Shown in pieces: positions 8,993-17,009 of a DNA stretch of 64,000 nt (the stretch's first letter is position 1; each line of letters starts with the position of its first letter). Where the stretch lies: assembly GCF_002209485.1 (NCBI RefSeq), contig NZ_NJIX01000001.1, positions 930,001 through 994,000 on the forward strand. The letters are read 5' to 3'. The DNA is from Achromobacter sp. HZ34 (lineage in GTDB: Bacteria; Pseudomonadota; Gammaproteobacteria; Burkholderiales; Burkholderiaceae_B). The notes beneath the pieces were generated by a model. It saw only the letters and a program-made list of their open reading frames with translations. It was not told the origin of the DNA and made no database searches. Made by a program: the position numbers and the translations under genes.

Positions 8993-9616
8993 ATGCCCAT
9001 CGAACTCTGGATAGCCTTCGTCGCCACGTCGGCCGTACTGCTGATCATCCCCGGTCCGACCGTACTCACCATCATCAACTACTCGATCTCGCATGGGCGC
9101 CGCGCCAATGCATCCCTGGTGACCGCGGTGGCATTGGCCGACTCGACCGGCCTGACTTTATCGCTGCTGGGCCTGGGCGCCCTGCTGGCCGCTTCGCCGT
9201 TCTGGTTCAACGTGGTCAAGTATGCGGGCGGACTGTATCTGCTGTACCTGGGCTACCGGTCATTGCGTGCCGGCGCGGTGCCGGCGCAGCTGGGCAGTGG
9301 TTGCACCGCGGAGACGCGCTGGGAATTGAGCTTGAACGCTTATCTGGTGACCTTGCTCAATCCCCAGGCCATCGTTTTCTTCGTCGCCTTCCTGCCGCAA
9401 TTCGTCGATCCCGATGGCAATGTGAGTCGCCAACTATTGATGCTGGCCATGACGTTCGTGGTCATGGGCATGATGAACTCCGCCTGCTACGCCGTCTTCG
9501 CCACTTCCGCCCGCCGCTTCCTGACCACCCGCCGTGCGCAACGCCTGTTCCAGATCACCGGCGGCGCCCTGCTGGTCGCCTGCGGCATCTGCGCCCTGGT
9601 GGCGGAACAGACGTGA
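8993..9616 (+). CDS. LysE/RhtB family amino-acid exporter
   Basis: This 207-residue inner-membrane protein has about six hydrophobic helices. The N-terminal SAVLLIIPGPTVLTIINYSISHGRR matches the conserved PGP motif of LysE/RhtB exporters, and LLNPQAIVFFVAFLPQF matches the NP.(A/T)..FF motif of the second half. ATG 8993 follows AAGAGGAAG at good distance. The family exports amino acids such as threonine, homoserine or lysine by proton antiport. The substrate is unknown. It is convergent with the IclR gene, 13 bp away. Confidence 0.88.
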   Translation: MPIELWIAFVATSAVLLIIPGPTVLTIINYSISHGRRANASLVTAVALADSTGLTLSLLGLGALLAASPFWFNVVKYAGGLYLLYLGYRSLRAGAVPAQLGSGCTAETRWELSLNAYLVTLLNPQAIVFFVAFLPQFVDPDGNVSRQLLMLAMTFVVMGMMNSACYAVFATSARRFLTTRRAQRLFQITGGALLVACGICALVAEQT

Positions 9617-9629
9617 ACCTGAGCGTATA

Positions 9630-10394
9630 TCAACTATGCTTGCCTACCGCCCGCGCGGCGCGGATGACCAGCGGGCCCAGTTCCTCGCGTGCCCGTTGCA
9701 GCGACCACCTCGGTTTGGGCACCGATATGTTCACCGCCCCGATCGCGGCGCCATGGTCGTCCTGGATGACAGCCGCCACGTTCAGATCGCCAGGGAAATA
9801 CTCTTCGTCGGCATAGGCGTAATGGTCGTGCCGCGCCTCGTCGATCAATGCACGCAAGGCCGCCACGTCCGTGGTGGTCTTGGGGGTGTGCTCGATGCGC
9901 GCTACTTCGCGCAGCTTGCGCTCCAGTTCGGCCGGCGGTAATTGCGCCCACAGCGCCCGGCCGGAAGCCGATGCCACACAGGGAATCCTGGCGCCCGCCG
10001 GCAAATAGACAGGAATGTGCCGCGCCGGCGCCACGCGCATGACGAAGACCATATTGTCCTCGCCATCCGGCACGGCCAGGTTGACGATCTCTCCGCACTC
10101 CTGGTTCACCTGGTGCAGCACCGCGTGCGCATTCTGGAACAGGGGCTGGCGATAGAGATAGCTATACCCCAGGCCCACCGCCTTGACCGTCACGCTATAG
10201 CGCTTGCTGCGCGGATCCCGATACAGATAGCCCGTCTGCTCCAGCGTGTAGGCCACCCGCTGCGCCGACCCCAGGGTGATGCCGTTCTCCCGGGCGATTT
10301 CCTGCATGCTCAGCGATGCGTGCCCGCGAAAGGATTGCAGCACCGCCAGCCCTTTTTCCAAGGACTGGATCATCAGGGCGGAAGACTCGGACAT
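9630..10394 (-). CDS. IclR-family transcriptional regulator
   Basis: The 254-residue protein has an N-terminal winged helix (SLSMQEIARENGITLGSAQRVAYTLEQTGYL, about 27-57) and a C-terminal IclR effector domain (VNLAVPDGEDNMVFVMR, IPCVASASGRALWA, YAYADEEYFPGDLNVAAVIQD). The start is supported by CAGGAA upstream. It is divergent from the oxidoreductase-dipeptidase-Bug-GGT operon and very likely controls it. A perfect GTTATCG/CGATAAC palindrome in the shared promoter region is the probable operator. Confidence 0.92.
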   Translation of the reverse strand: MSESSALMIQSLEKGLAVLQSFRGHASLSMQEIARENGITLGSAQRVAYTLEQTGYLYRDPRSKRYSVTVKAVGLGYSYLYRQPLFQNAHAVLHQVNQECGEIVNLAVPDGEDNMVFVMRVAPARHIPVYLPAGARIPCVASASGRALWAQLPPAELERKLREVARIEHTPKTTTDVAALRALIDEARHDHYAYADEEYFPGDLNVAAVIQDDHGAAIGAVNISVPKPRWSLQRAREELGPLVIRAARAVGKHS

Positions 10395-10461
10395 GGTGTT
10401 TCCTGAAAATAAAGAACCGGAATTCCGGACACGAAGCCTGAACCTTAGGGAAACCCTTACG

Positions 10462-10540
10462 TTGTTGCGCTGGCCGACGCGCAGTATAAGTACGCCAATC
10501 GACTATCGCTATTCGTATCCAGTTATCGAACAGCGATAAC
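10462..10540 (+). promoter_or_regulatory. promoter and IclR-type operator for the divergent catabolic operon
   Basis: TTGTTG (10462-10467) and TATAAG (10485-10490) are separated by exactly 17 bp, a good sigma-70 promoter reading toward 10557. Downstream, GTTATCG (10522-10528) and CGATAAC (10534-10540) form a perfect 7-bp inverted repeat with a 5-bp spacer. A binding site between the start of transcription and the first gene suits repression by the adjacent IclR protein. The assignment to IclR is inference from position. Confidence 0.6.
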
Positions 10541-10556
10541 ACCATAAAACGACACG

Positions 10557-11864
10557 ATGACGCAAGCGCTGCATACCCGCCCCCAGAATCCGCCAGCCGG
10601 CTCCCCCCGCCTGCCCATCGCGGTGGACGTCGCCATCGTCGGCGGCGGCATCATCGGCATCAGCACCGCCTACGCCCTGGCCCGCGCCGGCGTGCGCGTG
10701 GCCGTATTCGAAAAAGGCACCCTGGCCTGCGAGCAGTCCTCGCGCAACTGGGGCTGGGTCCGCACCCTGGGCCGCGACCTGCCCGAAGTCCCGCTGGCGC
10801 TACGCGCCAACCAGCTGTGGGGTGAAATCCAGTCCATGACCGATGTCGGCTTCCGGCGCAGCGGCATGCTCTATCTGCAGGAAAACCAGGACGACGCAGC
10901 CAATCACCAGACCTGGATAGACGGTGCCAGCCCCTATGGCATCGACGCCCACCTGCTGGACCGCCGCGCCGCCCGCCAACTGCTGCCGGAATCGCGCCGC
11001 GGCTGGACCGGGGCCATGTACAGCCCCACCGACGGCGTTGCCGAACCGCAACTGGCCACGGCGGCCATCGCCGCCCTCACCCGCGACGCCGGCGGCCTGA
11101 TCTACGAAGGCTGCGCCGTGCGCGGCATCGAACGCAGCGCGGGACGGGTCAGCGCGCTGGTGACGGAAAGCGGTACCGTTGCCACCCCGGCGGTACTGGT
11201 CGCGGCCGGCGCCTGGTCGCGCCTGTTCTGCGGCAACCTCGGCGCCGACTTCCCCCAGCTGAAAGTACGCGGCTCGGTGCTACGCACCCAGCCCTTCAAC
11301 GCCGGCCTGGATGCCGCGATCAACGGCAAGGATTTCACCTGCCGCAAGCGCGCCGACGGCGGCTACACGGTGTCGCAGTTCGGCGCGTCCATGGCGGACG
11401 TCGTGCCGGACAGCTTTCGCCTGATGCGCCATTTCATGCGCGCCTGGATGACCAACCGCAGCTTCGTGCGGCTGCGTTTCGGCAAGCGCTTCTTCGAGGA
11501 ATGCGCCATCCCGCGCCACTTCCAGGCCGACCAGGTATCGCCTTTCGAACTGCACCGCGTGCTGGATCCGCAGCCTTCGCGCCGAGGCATCGCCCAGGCG
11601 TGGGAGCGCCTGCAGCACGCCTTCCCCGTGTTCAAGGATGCGCGGATCGCCCGCGCCTGGGCCGGCTATATCGATGTGACGCCCGACGCCATGCCGGTAA
11701 TGGACCAGGTGCCGGGTCTGCCGGGGCTGTATCTGGCGTCCGGTTTCTCCGGCCACGGCTTCGGCATCGGCCCGGCCGCCGGCGAAGCGATGGCGCAAAC
11801 GATACGCGGGCTCACCCCCAGCGTGGACCTGTACCCCTTCCGCTTCGATCGCTACGGCACCTGA
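10557..11864 (+). CDS. FAD-dependent oxidoreductase, DAO (D-amino-acid/glycine oxidase) family
   Basis: The 435-residue flavoprotein has an N-terminal dinucleotide-binding motif VDVAIVGGGIIGISTAYALA (about 22-41) with acidic end VFEKG. A C-terminal GYIDVTPDAMPVMDQVPG and ASGFSGHGFGIGPAAGEAMA are typical of DAO-family enzymes (solB/dadA-like). It oxidises an amine or amino acid with FAD; the exact substrate is unknown. It is the first gene of the operon downstream of the IclR-controlled promoter, followed after 58 bp by a dipeptidase-like gene. Confidence 0.88.
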   Translation: MTQALHTRPQNPPAGSPRLPIAVDVAIVGGGIIGISTAYALARAGVRVAVFEKGTLACEQSSRNWGWVRTLGRDLPEVPLALRANQLWGEIQSMTDVGFRRSGMLYLQENQDDAANHQTWIDGASPYGIDAHLLDRRAARQLLPESRRGWTGAMYSPTDGVAEPQLATAAIAALTRDAGGLIYEGCAVRGIERSAGRVSALVTESGTVATPAVLVAAGAWSRLFCGNLGADFPQLKVRGSVLRTQPFNAGLDAAINGKDFTCRKRADGGYTVSQFGASMADVVPDSFRLMRHFMRAWMTNRSFVRLRFGKRFFEECAIPRHFQADQVSPFELHRVLDPQPSRRGIAQAWERLQHAFPVFKDARIARAWAGYIDVTPDAMPVMDQVPGLPGLYLASGFSGHGFGIGPAAGEAMAQTIRGLTPSVDLYPFRFDRYGT

Positions 11865-11922
11865 GGCCGCACTCACCCGACCAAGACCGCATTCCACCCT
11901 CCCAGCAAAGGAAACACGACTC

Positions 11923-12981
11923 ATGGACAGCCACAGCGCCGATCTGCATCGCCGCGCCACCATCATCGATGGCCTGGTTTTCTTCAGCGACGGCAGTACG
12001 CGCGACATGCTCGCCGGCGGCGTCAGCGCGATCAACGTCACCGTCAGCGAGATGGGCGCCGGTTTCGAGGAAGCGTTGAAGGACGCCATGGCCTGGCGCC
12101 AGCGCTGTGCCGCGCAGGACAGCCCGTGGCTGCTGGTGGAGTCCGCCGACGACATCGCCCGCGCCAAGCAGACCGGCAAGCTGGGCTTGATCATGGGCTG
12201 GCAGAACGGCAAGCCCCTGGGCGACCAGGTCGACCGCATTGCCCTGTTCCACACGCTGGGCATCCGCGTAATCCAGCTGACCTATAACGAAGCCAATCTG
12301 CTGGGCGACGGCTGCCTGGAAAAGCGCAACGCCGGCTTGAGCGACCTGGGCCTGAAGATGGTCGAGGAGATGAACCGCGTCGGCATCGCCATCGACCTCA
12401 GCCACTGCGCACCGCAAACCTGTCTGGACAGCGCGCGCCATAGCAGCAAGCCCGTGTTCCTGACGCATGCCAACGCCAATGCCGTGATCAAGCGCCCGCG
12501 CAACAAGTCGGACGAGGTGATCAAGGCCGTGGCCGACACCGGCGGCGTCATCGGCTGCAGCATCCACGCCTACCTGAGCTGGCGCGGCGATCCCCGCCAG
12601 CAGCCGCTGCTGGCCGACTTCGTGGCCAATGTGAAGCACATCGGCGAGCTGGTCGGCTATGAGCACGTGGGCATAGGCACCGACTTCCCCTCGGTGGACA
12701 CCTACGAAGCCGTGCGCCACGTCATGGTGATGTCGCGCACCAAATACGCCAAGTCGGGCGGCGACTTCTCCGATGCCTTCGGCGACGTGATGGAGGCTCG
12801 CTATCCGGTGGAAACACCCACGCCGGCGCAATTTCCCGCCTTCACCGAAGCGCTGCACAAGGCCGGCCTTTCCGACAGCCAGATCCTGGGCGTGCTGGGC
12901 GGCAACTTCCAGCGCGCGCTGGGGCAAGCCTGGGGAACGGGCGGAACCACGGCCGGAAGCAAGGCCGGAACTACGGCTTGA
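11923..12981 (+). CDS. M19 (membrane/renal) dipeptidase-like protein lacking the HxD motif
   Basis: The 352-residue protein belongs to the renal dipeptidase family: LTYNEANLLGDGC (zinc-bridging Glu), IDLSHCAPQTCLDS, FLTHANANAV and GIGTDFPSVD are all visible. The N-terminal zinc ligands normally read DgHnD, but here the strand reads TIIDGLVFFSDGS, so the His-x-Asp pair is absent. The enzyme may use a different metal site or substrate than classical L,D-dipeptidases. No signal peptide is seen. Its neighbours suggest degradation of imported peptides or gamma-glutamyl compounds. Confidence 0.85.
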   Translation: MDSHSADLHRRATIIDGLVFFSDGSTRDMLAGGVSAINVTVSEMGAGFEEALKDAMAWRQRCAAQDSPWLLVESADDIARAKQTGKLGLIMGWQNGKPLGDQVDRIALFHTLGIRVIQLTYNEANLLGDGCLEKRNAGLSDLGLKMVEEMNRVGIAIDLSHCAPQTCLDSARHSSKPVFLTHANANAVIKRPRNKSDEVIKAVADTGGVIGCSIHAYLSWRGDPRQQPLLADFVANVKHIGELVGYEHVGIGTDFPSVDTYEAVRHVMVMSRTKYAKSGGDFSDAFGDVMEARYPVETPTPAQFPAFTEALHKAGLSDSQILGVLGGNFQRALGQAWGTGGTTAGSKAGTTA

Positions 12982-12998
12982 ACATCGCGGAGATCATC

Positions 12999-14018
12999 AT
13001 GACCACATTGTCCAAAACCATCGCACGCCTGCTTCGGCCCCATCGCCTGGCCGTCACCGGCGCCGCGTCCGCAGCCTTGCTGATGGCCGCCGCCGTCATT
13101 GCGCCCACCACCGCCCGCGCTGCCGACGCCTACCCCGCCTATCCCGTGCACATCGTCGTGCCCTACCAGGCCGGCGGCTCCACCGACATCGTGATCCGCA
13201 AGTTCGCCGAGCTGGCCGCGCCCAGACTGGGCCAGCCCATCATCATCGAAAACCGCGGTGGCGCGGGCGCCACCCTGGGCGCGCGCGCCATCAAGACGGC
13301 GCGGCCCGACGGCTACATGCTGGCTATCCTGCCCAGCCCGGTATTCCGCATGCCGCATATCCAGGACATGGGCTACGACCCCGTGCACGATTTCACCTAC
13401 ATCATGATGCTGAGCGGCTACACGCTGGGTGTCGCCGTACCCACCGCCTCGCCGTACAAGACCTGGGCGGATTTCATCGGCTACGCCAAGGCGCATCCGA
13501 ACGACATCACCTACGGCACGGCCAGCGTGGGCAGCGCCTCCAACGTCATGATGGAAGACATCGCCACGCGCAACGGCGTGACGTGGCGCCACATCCCCTA
13601 CAAGGGTGAGTCCGACGTGCTCACCGCCGTCATGGGCGGCCAGGTGGCGGCGTATGCGGGCTCCACCACGGTGCAGCCGCTGGTGCAGGCCGGCAAGATG
13701 CGCATGCTGGTGACCTGGGGCGCGCAACGCAGCGCGCAGTATCCGGAAACGCCCACGCTGCACGAGCTGGACGGCACGCCGCCGGCCAACGCGCCCTTTG
13801 GCATCGCCGGCCCCAAGGACATGCCGCCCGCGGTCGTGGCTAAATTGCAGACCGTGCTGAAGCAGGTCGCCGAGACGGATGCCTTCAAGCAGATCCTGGC
13901 GCAATACGGGCAGGAACTCGTCTATATGGACGGCAAGGACTACGCTGCCTACGCGGCCAGGCAGTACGAGCTGGAAGCGGAGATCGTCCGCAAGCTGGGA
14001 CTGGCGGCGAACAAGTAA
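12999..14018 (+). CDS. Bug-family tripartite tricarboxylate transporter substrate-binding protein
   Basis: The 339-residue exported protein has a signal peptide ending TTARAADAYP, then YPVHIVVPYQAGGSTDIVIRKFAEL, IIIENRGGAGATLGARA and VPYKGESDV-like segments (IPYKGESDVLTAVMGGQ). These are hallmarks of the Bug/TctC family expanded in Bordetella and relatives. ATG 12999 with GCGGAG upstream is preferred over an upstream TTG at 12978. No tctA/tctB membrane genes are adjacent, so it must borrow a permease or act as a sensor. It probably binds the operon's substrate in the periplasm. Confidence 0.92.
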   Translation: MTTLSKTIARLLRPHRLAVTGAASAALLMAAAVIAPTTARAADAYPAYPVHIVVPYQAGGSTDIVIRKFAELAAPRLGQPIIIENRGGAGATLGARAIKTARPDGYMLAILPSPVFRMPHIQDMGYDPVHDFTYIMMLSGYTLGVAVPTASPYKTWADFIGYAKAHPNDITYGTASVGSASNVMMEDIATRNGVTWRHIPYKGESDVLTAVMGGQVAAYAGSTTVQPLVQAGKMRMLVTWGAQRSAQYPETPTLHELDGTPPANAPFGIAGPKDMPPAVVAKLQTVLKQVAETDAFKQILAQYGQELVYMDGKDYAAYAARQYELEAEIVRKLGLAANK

Positions 14019-14109
14019 GCGGCGGGAAGCAGCGCGCAGCAATAAGGAAGAAGTAGGAAGGAAGAAGTAAGAAGGCCCTCCGGCCGCGGCAGCATTCAAG
14101 GAGAGAACG

Positions 14110-15153
14110 ATGATTGCCCATGTCCCTGCATCACTGCGGCAACGCGGCCCCCGCCGCCGCCGCATCCTTACCTTGAGCGCCGCCGCGCTGCTCACCTGCC
14201 TTGCCGGCGCCATGCAAGCGCCCTGCGCCCAGGCGGCCGGCGACGGCGCCAAGGGTTGGCCCGACAAGCCGATCCGCATGATCGTCGGCTATCCCCCGGG
14301 CGGCGGCACCGACACCGTGGCGCGCGTGCTGGCGCAAGCGCTGGGCAAGCAACTCAAGCAGTCCATCGTCGTGGAGAACCGCGCCGGCGCCAGCGGCACC
14401 ATCGCCACGCAGCAGGTGATACGGTCCGACCCGGATGGCTACACGGTGCTGTTCGCCACGGCCTCGCCGCTGACCGGCGCCCCCCTGACCGTGAAGGGTC
14501 TTACCTACGACCCCATGAACGACCTGATCCCGGTGACGCGTATCGGCGGCGGCCCCTTCATCGTGGTCGCCAATCCGCAATTCCCGCCCAACAACCTGCC
14601 TGAACTGGTCACCTACGCCAAGGCGCATCCCGGTGAGGTCAACTACGCTTCGCCGGGCACCATGACGGCCAATTTCTTCTTCTCGGAATTGCTCAACCAG
14701 CAGGCCGGCATCAAGACCATGCACGTGCCGTACAAGGGCAGCGCGGCGCTGCTCAACGACGTGATGTCGGGACAGGTGCAGTACACCCTGGACACGCCCG
14801 GCACCACCCTGCCCCTGATCCACACTGGCAAACTCAAGGCCCTGGCCGTCTTCAGCCAGGGGCGGCTGACCGGCGCGCCCGACATTCCCACCGCCAAGGA
14901 ATCCGGCTTCCCCGACCTGGTCGGCGGTTCCTGGTACGGCCTGCTGCTGCCCAAGGGCACACCGCCGGATATCGTCAACGCGCTGTACGCCGCCACCAGG
15001 ACAGCCTTGGCCAGCGATGACGTCCGTCGCGCCATGGAAGCCCGCGACGTCATCGTCGAAGGCAGTTCGCCAGACCAGTTCCGCCAGTACCTGCAGACCG
15101 AATTCAAGCGCTGGAAAGGTCTGACGGAGAAACTAGGCATCGAGCCGCAATAA
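14110..15153 (+). CDS. Bug-family tripartite tricarboxylate transporter substrate-binding protein (second)
   Basis: The 347-residue paralogue of the upstream gene has a signal peptide ending in CAQAAGDGAKGWP. The Bug motifs KPIRMIVGYPPGGGTDTVARVLA, VVENRAGASGTIATQQV and HVPYKGSAALLNDVMSGQVQ are clear. It is 91 bp downstream of the first Bug gene and has GGAGAGA before the ATG. Two adjacent Bug proteins in one operon suggest two related ligands or a binding-protein/sensor pair. Confidence 0.92.
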   Translation: MIAHVPASLRQRGPRRRRILTLSAAALLTCLAGAMQAPCAQAAGDGAKGWPDKPIRMIVGYPPGGGTDTVARVLAQALGKQLKQSIVVENRAGASGTIATQQVIRSDPDGYTVLFATASPLTGAPLTVKGLTYDPMNDLIPVTRIGGGPFIVVANPQFPPNNLPELVTYAKAHPGEVNYASPGTMTANFFFSELLNQQAGIKTMHVPYKGSAALLNDVMSGQVQYTLDTPGTTLPLIHTGKLKALAVFSQGRLTGAPDIPTAKESGFPDLVGGSWYGLLLPKGTPPDIVNALYAATRTALASDDVRRAMEARDVIVEGSSPDQFRQYLQTEFKRWKGLTEKLGIEPQ

Positions 15154-15165
15154 CAGGAGACCGCC

Positions 15166-16929
15166 ATGTCCACCACGCCCTACGCTCCCGACCTGACCGC
15201 CGGCAGCGCCCCCACTTCGATGCGCCCGGCCCTGGCCGGCCTGAACCACATGATCTCCGCCGGCCACTACCTGGCCACCCAGGCGGGCATGGACATCCTG
15301 CAAGCCGGCGGCAATGCGGTCGATGCGGGCGTGGCGGCCGGCATCGCACTGGGCGTTGTGCAGAGCGACATCGTCAACTTCGGCGGTGTGGCGCCCATCC
15401 TGGTCTACCAGGCGCAAACGGGCAAGGTGTGGAGCATCTCCGGCCTGGGCTACTGGCCCAAGGCCACCCGCCTGGAAACCTTCCTTGAAAAGCATGGCGG
15501 CACCATCCCCGCGGGCGTGCTGCGCACCGTCATTCCCGCCGCGCCCGATGCCTGGATCACCGCGCTGGAACGCTTCGGCACCATGAGCTTCGGCGAAGTC
15601 GCCGCCGGTGCCATCCGCCTGGCGCGCGCGGGCTTCGTCATGTACCCCCTGATGGCGGAAGTGCTGGCGGAGAACGCGAAGAACTACGCCCGCTGGCCGT
15701 CCAGTGCCGCCGTCTACCTGCCTGGCGGCAAGCCGCCCGCGGCCGGCGACATCTTCCGCCAGACCGACCTGGCCGACAGCATCCAGTACATGGCCGACGA
15801 GGAACGCGCGCGCCAGGGCGAAGGCCGGCTGGCCGGCCTGGCGGCCGCCCGCCGGGCTTTCTATGAAGGGGACATCGCCGCGGCCATCGTCAAGTATCAC
15901 AAGGAAGAAGGCGGCCTGGTCACGCACGAGGACCTGCGCGATTTCTCCGTCGAGGTCGACCCGGCCCTGGTCACCGACTTCCGCGGCACGCGGGTGCACA
16001 GCTGCGGTTTCTGGTGCCAGGGACCGTCGCTGCTGCAGATGCTGAACATCCTGGAAACCAGCGATCTGCATGCGCTGGGGCACAACTCGGCGCCGTATGT
16101 GCACCTGTTGACCGAAGCCATCAAGCTGGCGTTCGCTGACCGCGAGGTGCATTACGGCGATCCCCGCCACAGCGCCGTGCCGCAGGACGCGCTGCTGTCC
16201 AAGGACTATGCGCGCCAACGGCTGGCCATGATAGATCCCCATCGCGCCGGGCCCGACATGCCGGCCGCTGGAAGGCTGCCCACCGCGCGCGACATCGACC
16301 TGCGCGCGGCCGGTCCCGACGACATGGCGCGCACCGATCCGCGCCTGGACACGTCCTACGTGGCCGTGGTGGACAAGGACGGCAACGCCTTCTCGGCCAC
16401 GCCCAGCGATGGTTCCTACAACATACCGGTGATTCCCGGCACGGGCATCTGCGCGTCCGGACGCGGCAGCCAGTCCTGGGCCGAGGCGGGCCATCCCTGC
16501 GCCGTCGGTCCGGGCCGCCGGCCGCGCCTGACGCCGAATCCGTCGCTGGCGATCCGGCCGGGGCAATACGTGATGCCTTTCGGCACGCCGGGCGGCGACG
16601 TCCAATGCCAGGCCATGCTGCAGACCTTCCTGAACATGGAGATCTTCGGCATGGACGTGCAGCAGGCCATCGAGGCGCCACGCTTCGCCACCTTCAGCTT
16701 CCCCTCTTCATTCGAGCCGCACAACGCCATGCCGGGACGCCTGATGATCGAGGACCTGGTGGACCGGGGCGTGGGCGAGGCCTTGGCCGCCATGGGCCAC
16801 ACCGTCAAGTGGTGGCAGGACCGCAGCTGGCGCGCGGGCGCCATGTGCGCGGTGCGGCACGACCTGGCGACGGGCGTGCGCTGGGGCGGCGCGGATCCGC
16901 GCCGGCCGGCTTACGCCGCCGGGTGGTGA
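15166..16929 (+). CDS. gamma-glutamyltransferase-family protein (Ntn hydrolase)
   Basis: The 587-residue protein shows the N-terminal GGT signature ATQAGMDILQAGGNAVDAGVAAGI and, before the small subunit, DTSYVAVVDKDGNAFSATPS. Thr396 is the expected autoprocessing nucleophile. GGT normally removes the gamma-glutamyl group of glutathione and related peptides. No signal peptide is visible, unlike periplasmic GGT, so it probably acts in the cytoplasm on imported substrate. It is 12 bp after the second Bug gene and is last in the operon. Confidence 0.87.
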   Translation: MSTTPYAPDLTAGSAPTSMRPALAGLNHMISAGHYLATQAGMDILQAGGNAVDAGVAAGIALGVVQSDIVNFGGVAPILVYQAQTGKVWSISGLGYWPKATRLETFLEKHGGTIPAGVLRTVIPAAPDAWITALERFGTMSFGEVAAGAIRLARAGFVMYPLMAEVLAENAKNYARWPSSAAVYLPGGKPPAAGDIFRQTDLADSIQYMADEERARQGEGRLAGLAAARRAFYEGDIAAAIVKYHKEEGGLVTHEDLRDFSVEVDPALVTDFRGTRVHSCGFWCQGPSLLQMLNILETSDLHALGHNSAPYVHLLTEAIKLAFADREVHYGDPRHSAVPQDALLSKDYARQRLAMIDPHRAGPDMPAAGRLPTARDIDLRAAGPDDMARTDPRLDTSYVAVVDKDGNAFSATPSDGSYNIPVIPGTGICASGRGSQSWAEAGHPCAVGPGRRPRLTPNPSLAIRPGQYVMPFGTPGGDVQCQAMLQTFLNMEIFGMDVQQAIEAPRFATFSFPSSFEPHNAMPGRLMIEDLVDRGVGEALAAMGHTVKWWQDRSWRAGAMCAVRHDLATGVRWGGADPRRPAYAAGW

Positions 16930-17009
16930 CGGGTCACGCCACGTCGCGCTTCGACGGCGCCAGCGTAATGGGCCGCCCTGTCGTGCCGTGACGGCCTGTA
17001 TGTGCAGGC

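Noticed and set aside
15133-16605. 490-codon reverse frame across the GGT gene
   Set aside because: Antisense to a gene with a clear Ntn-hydrolase signature.
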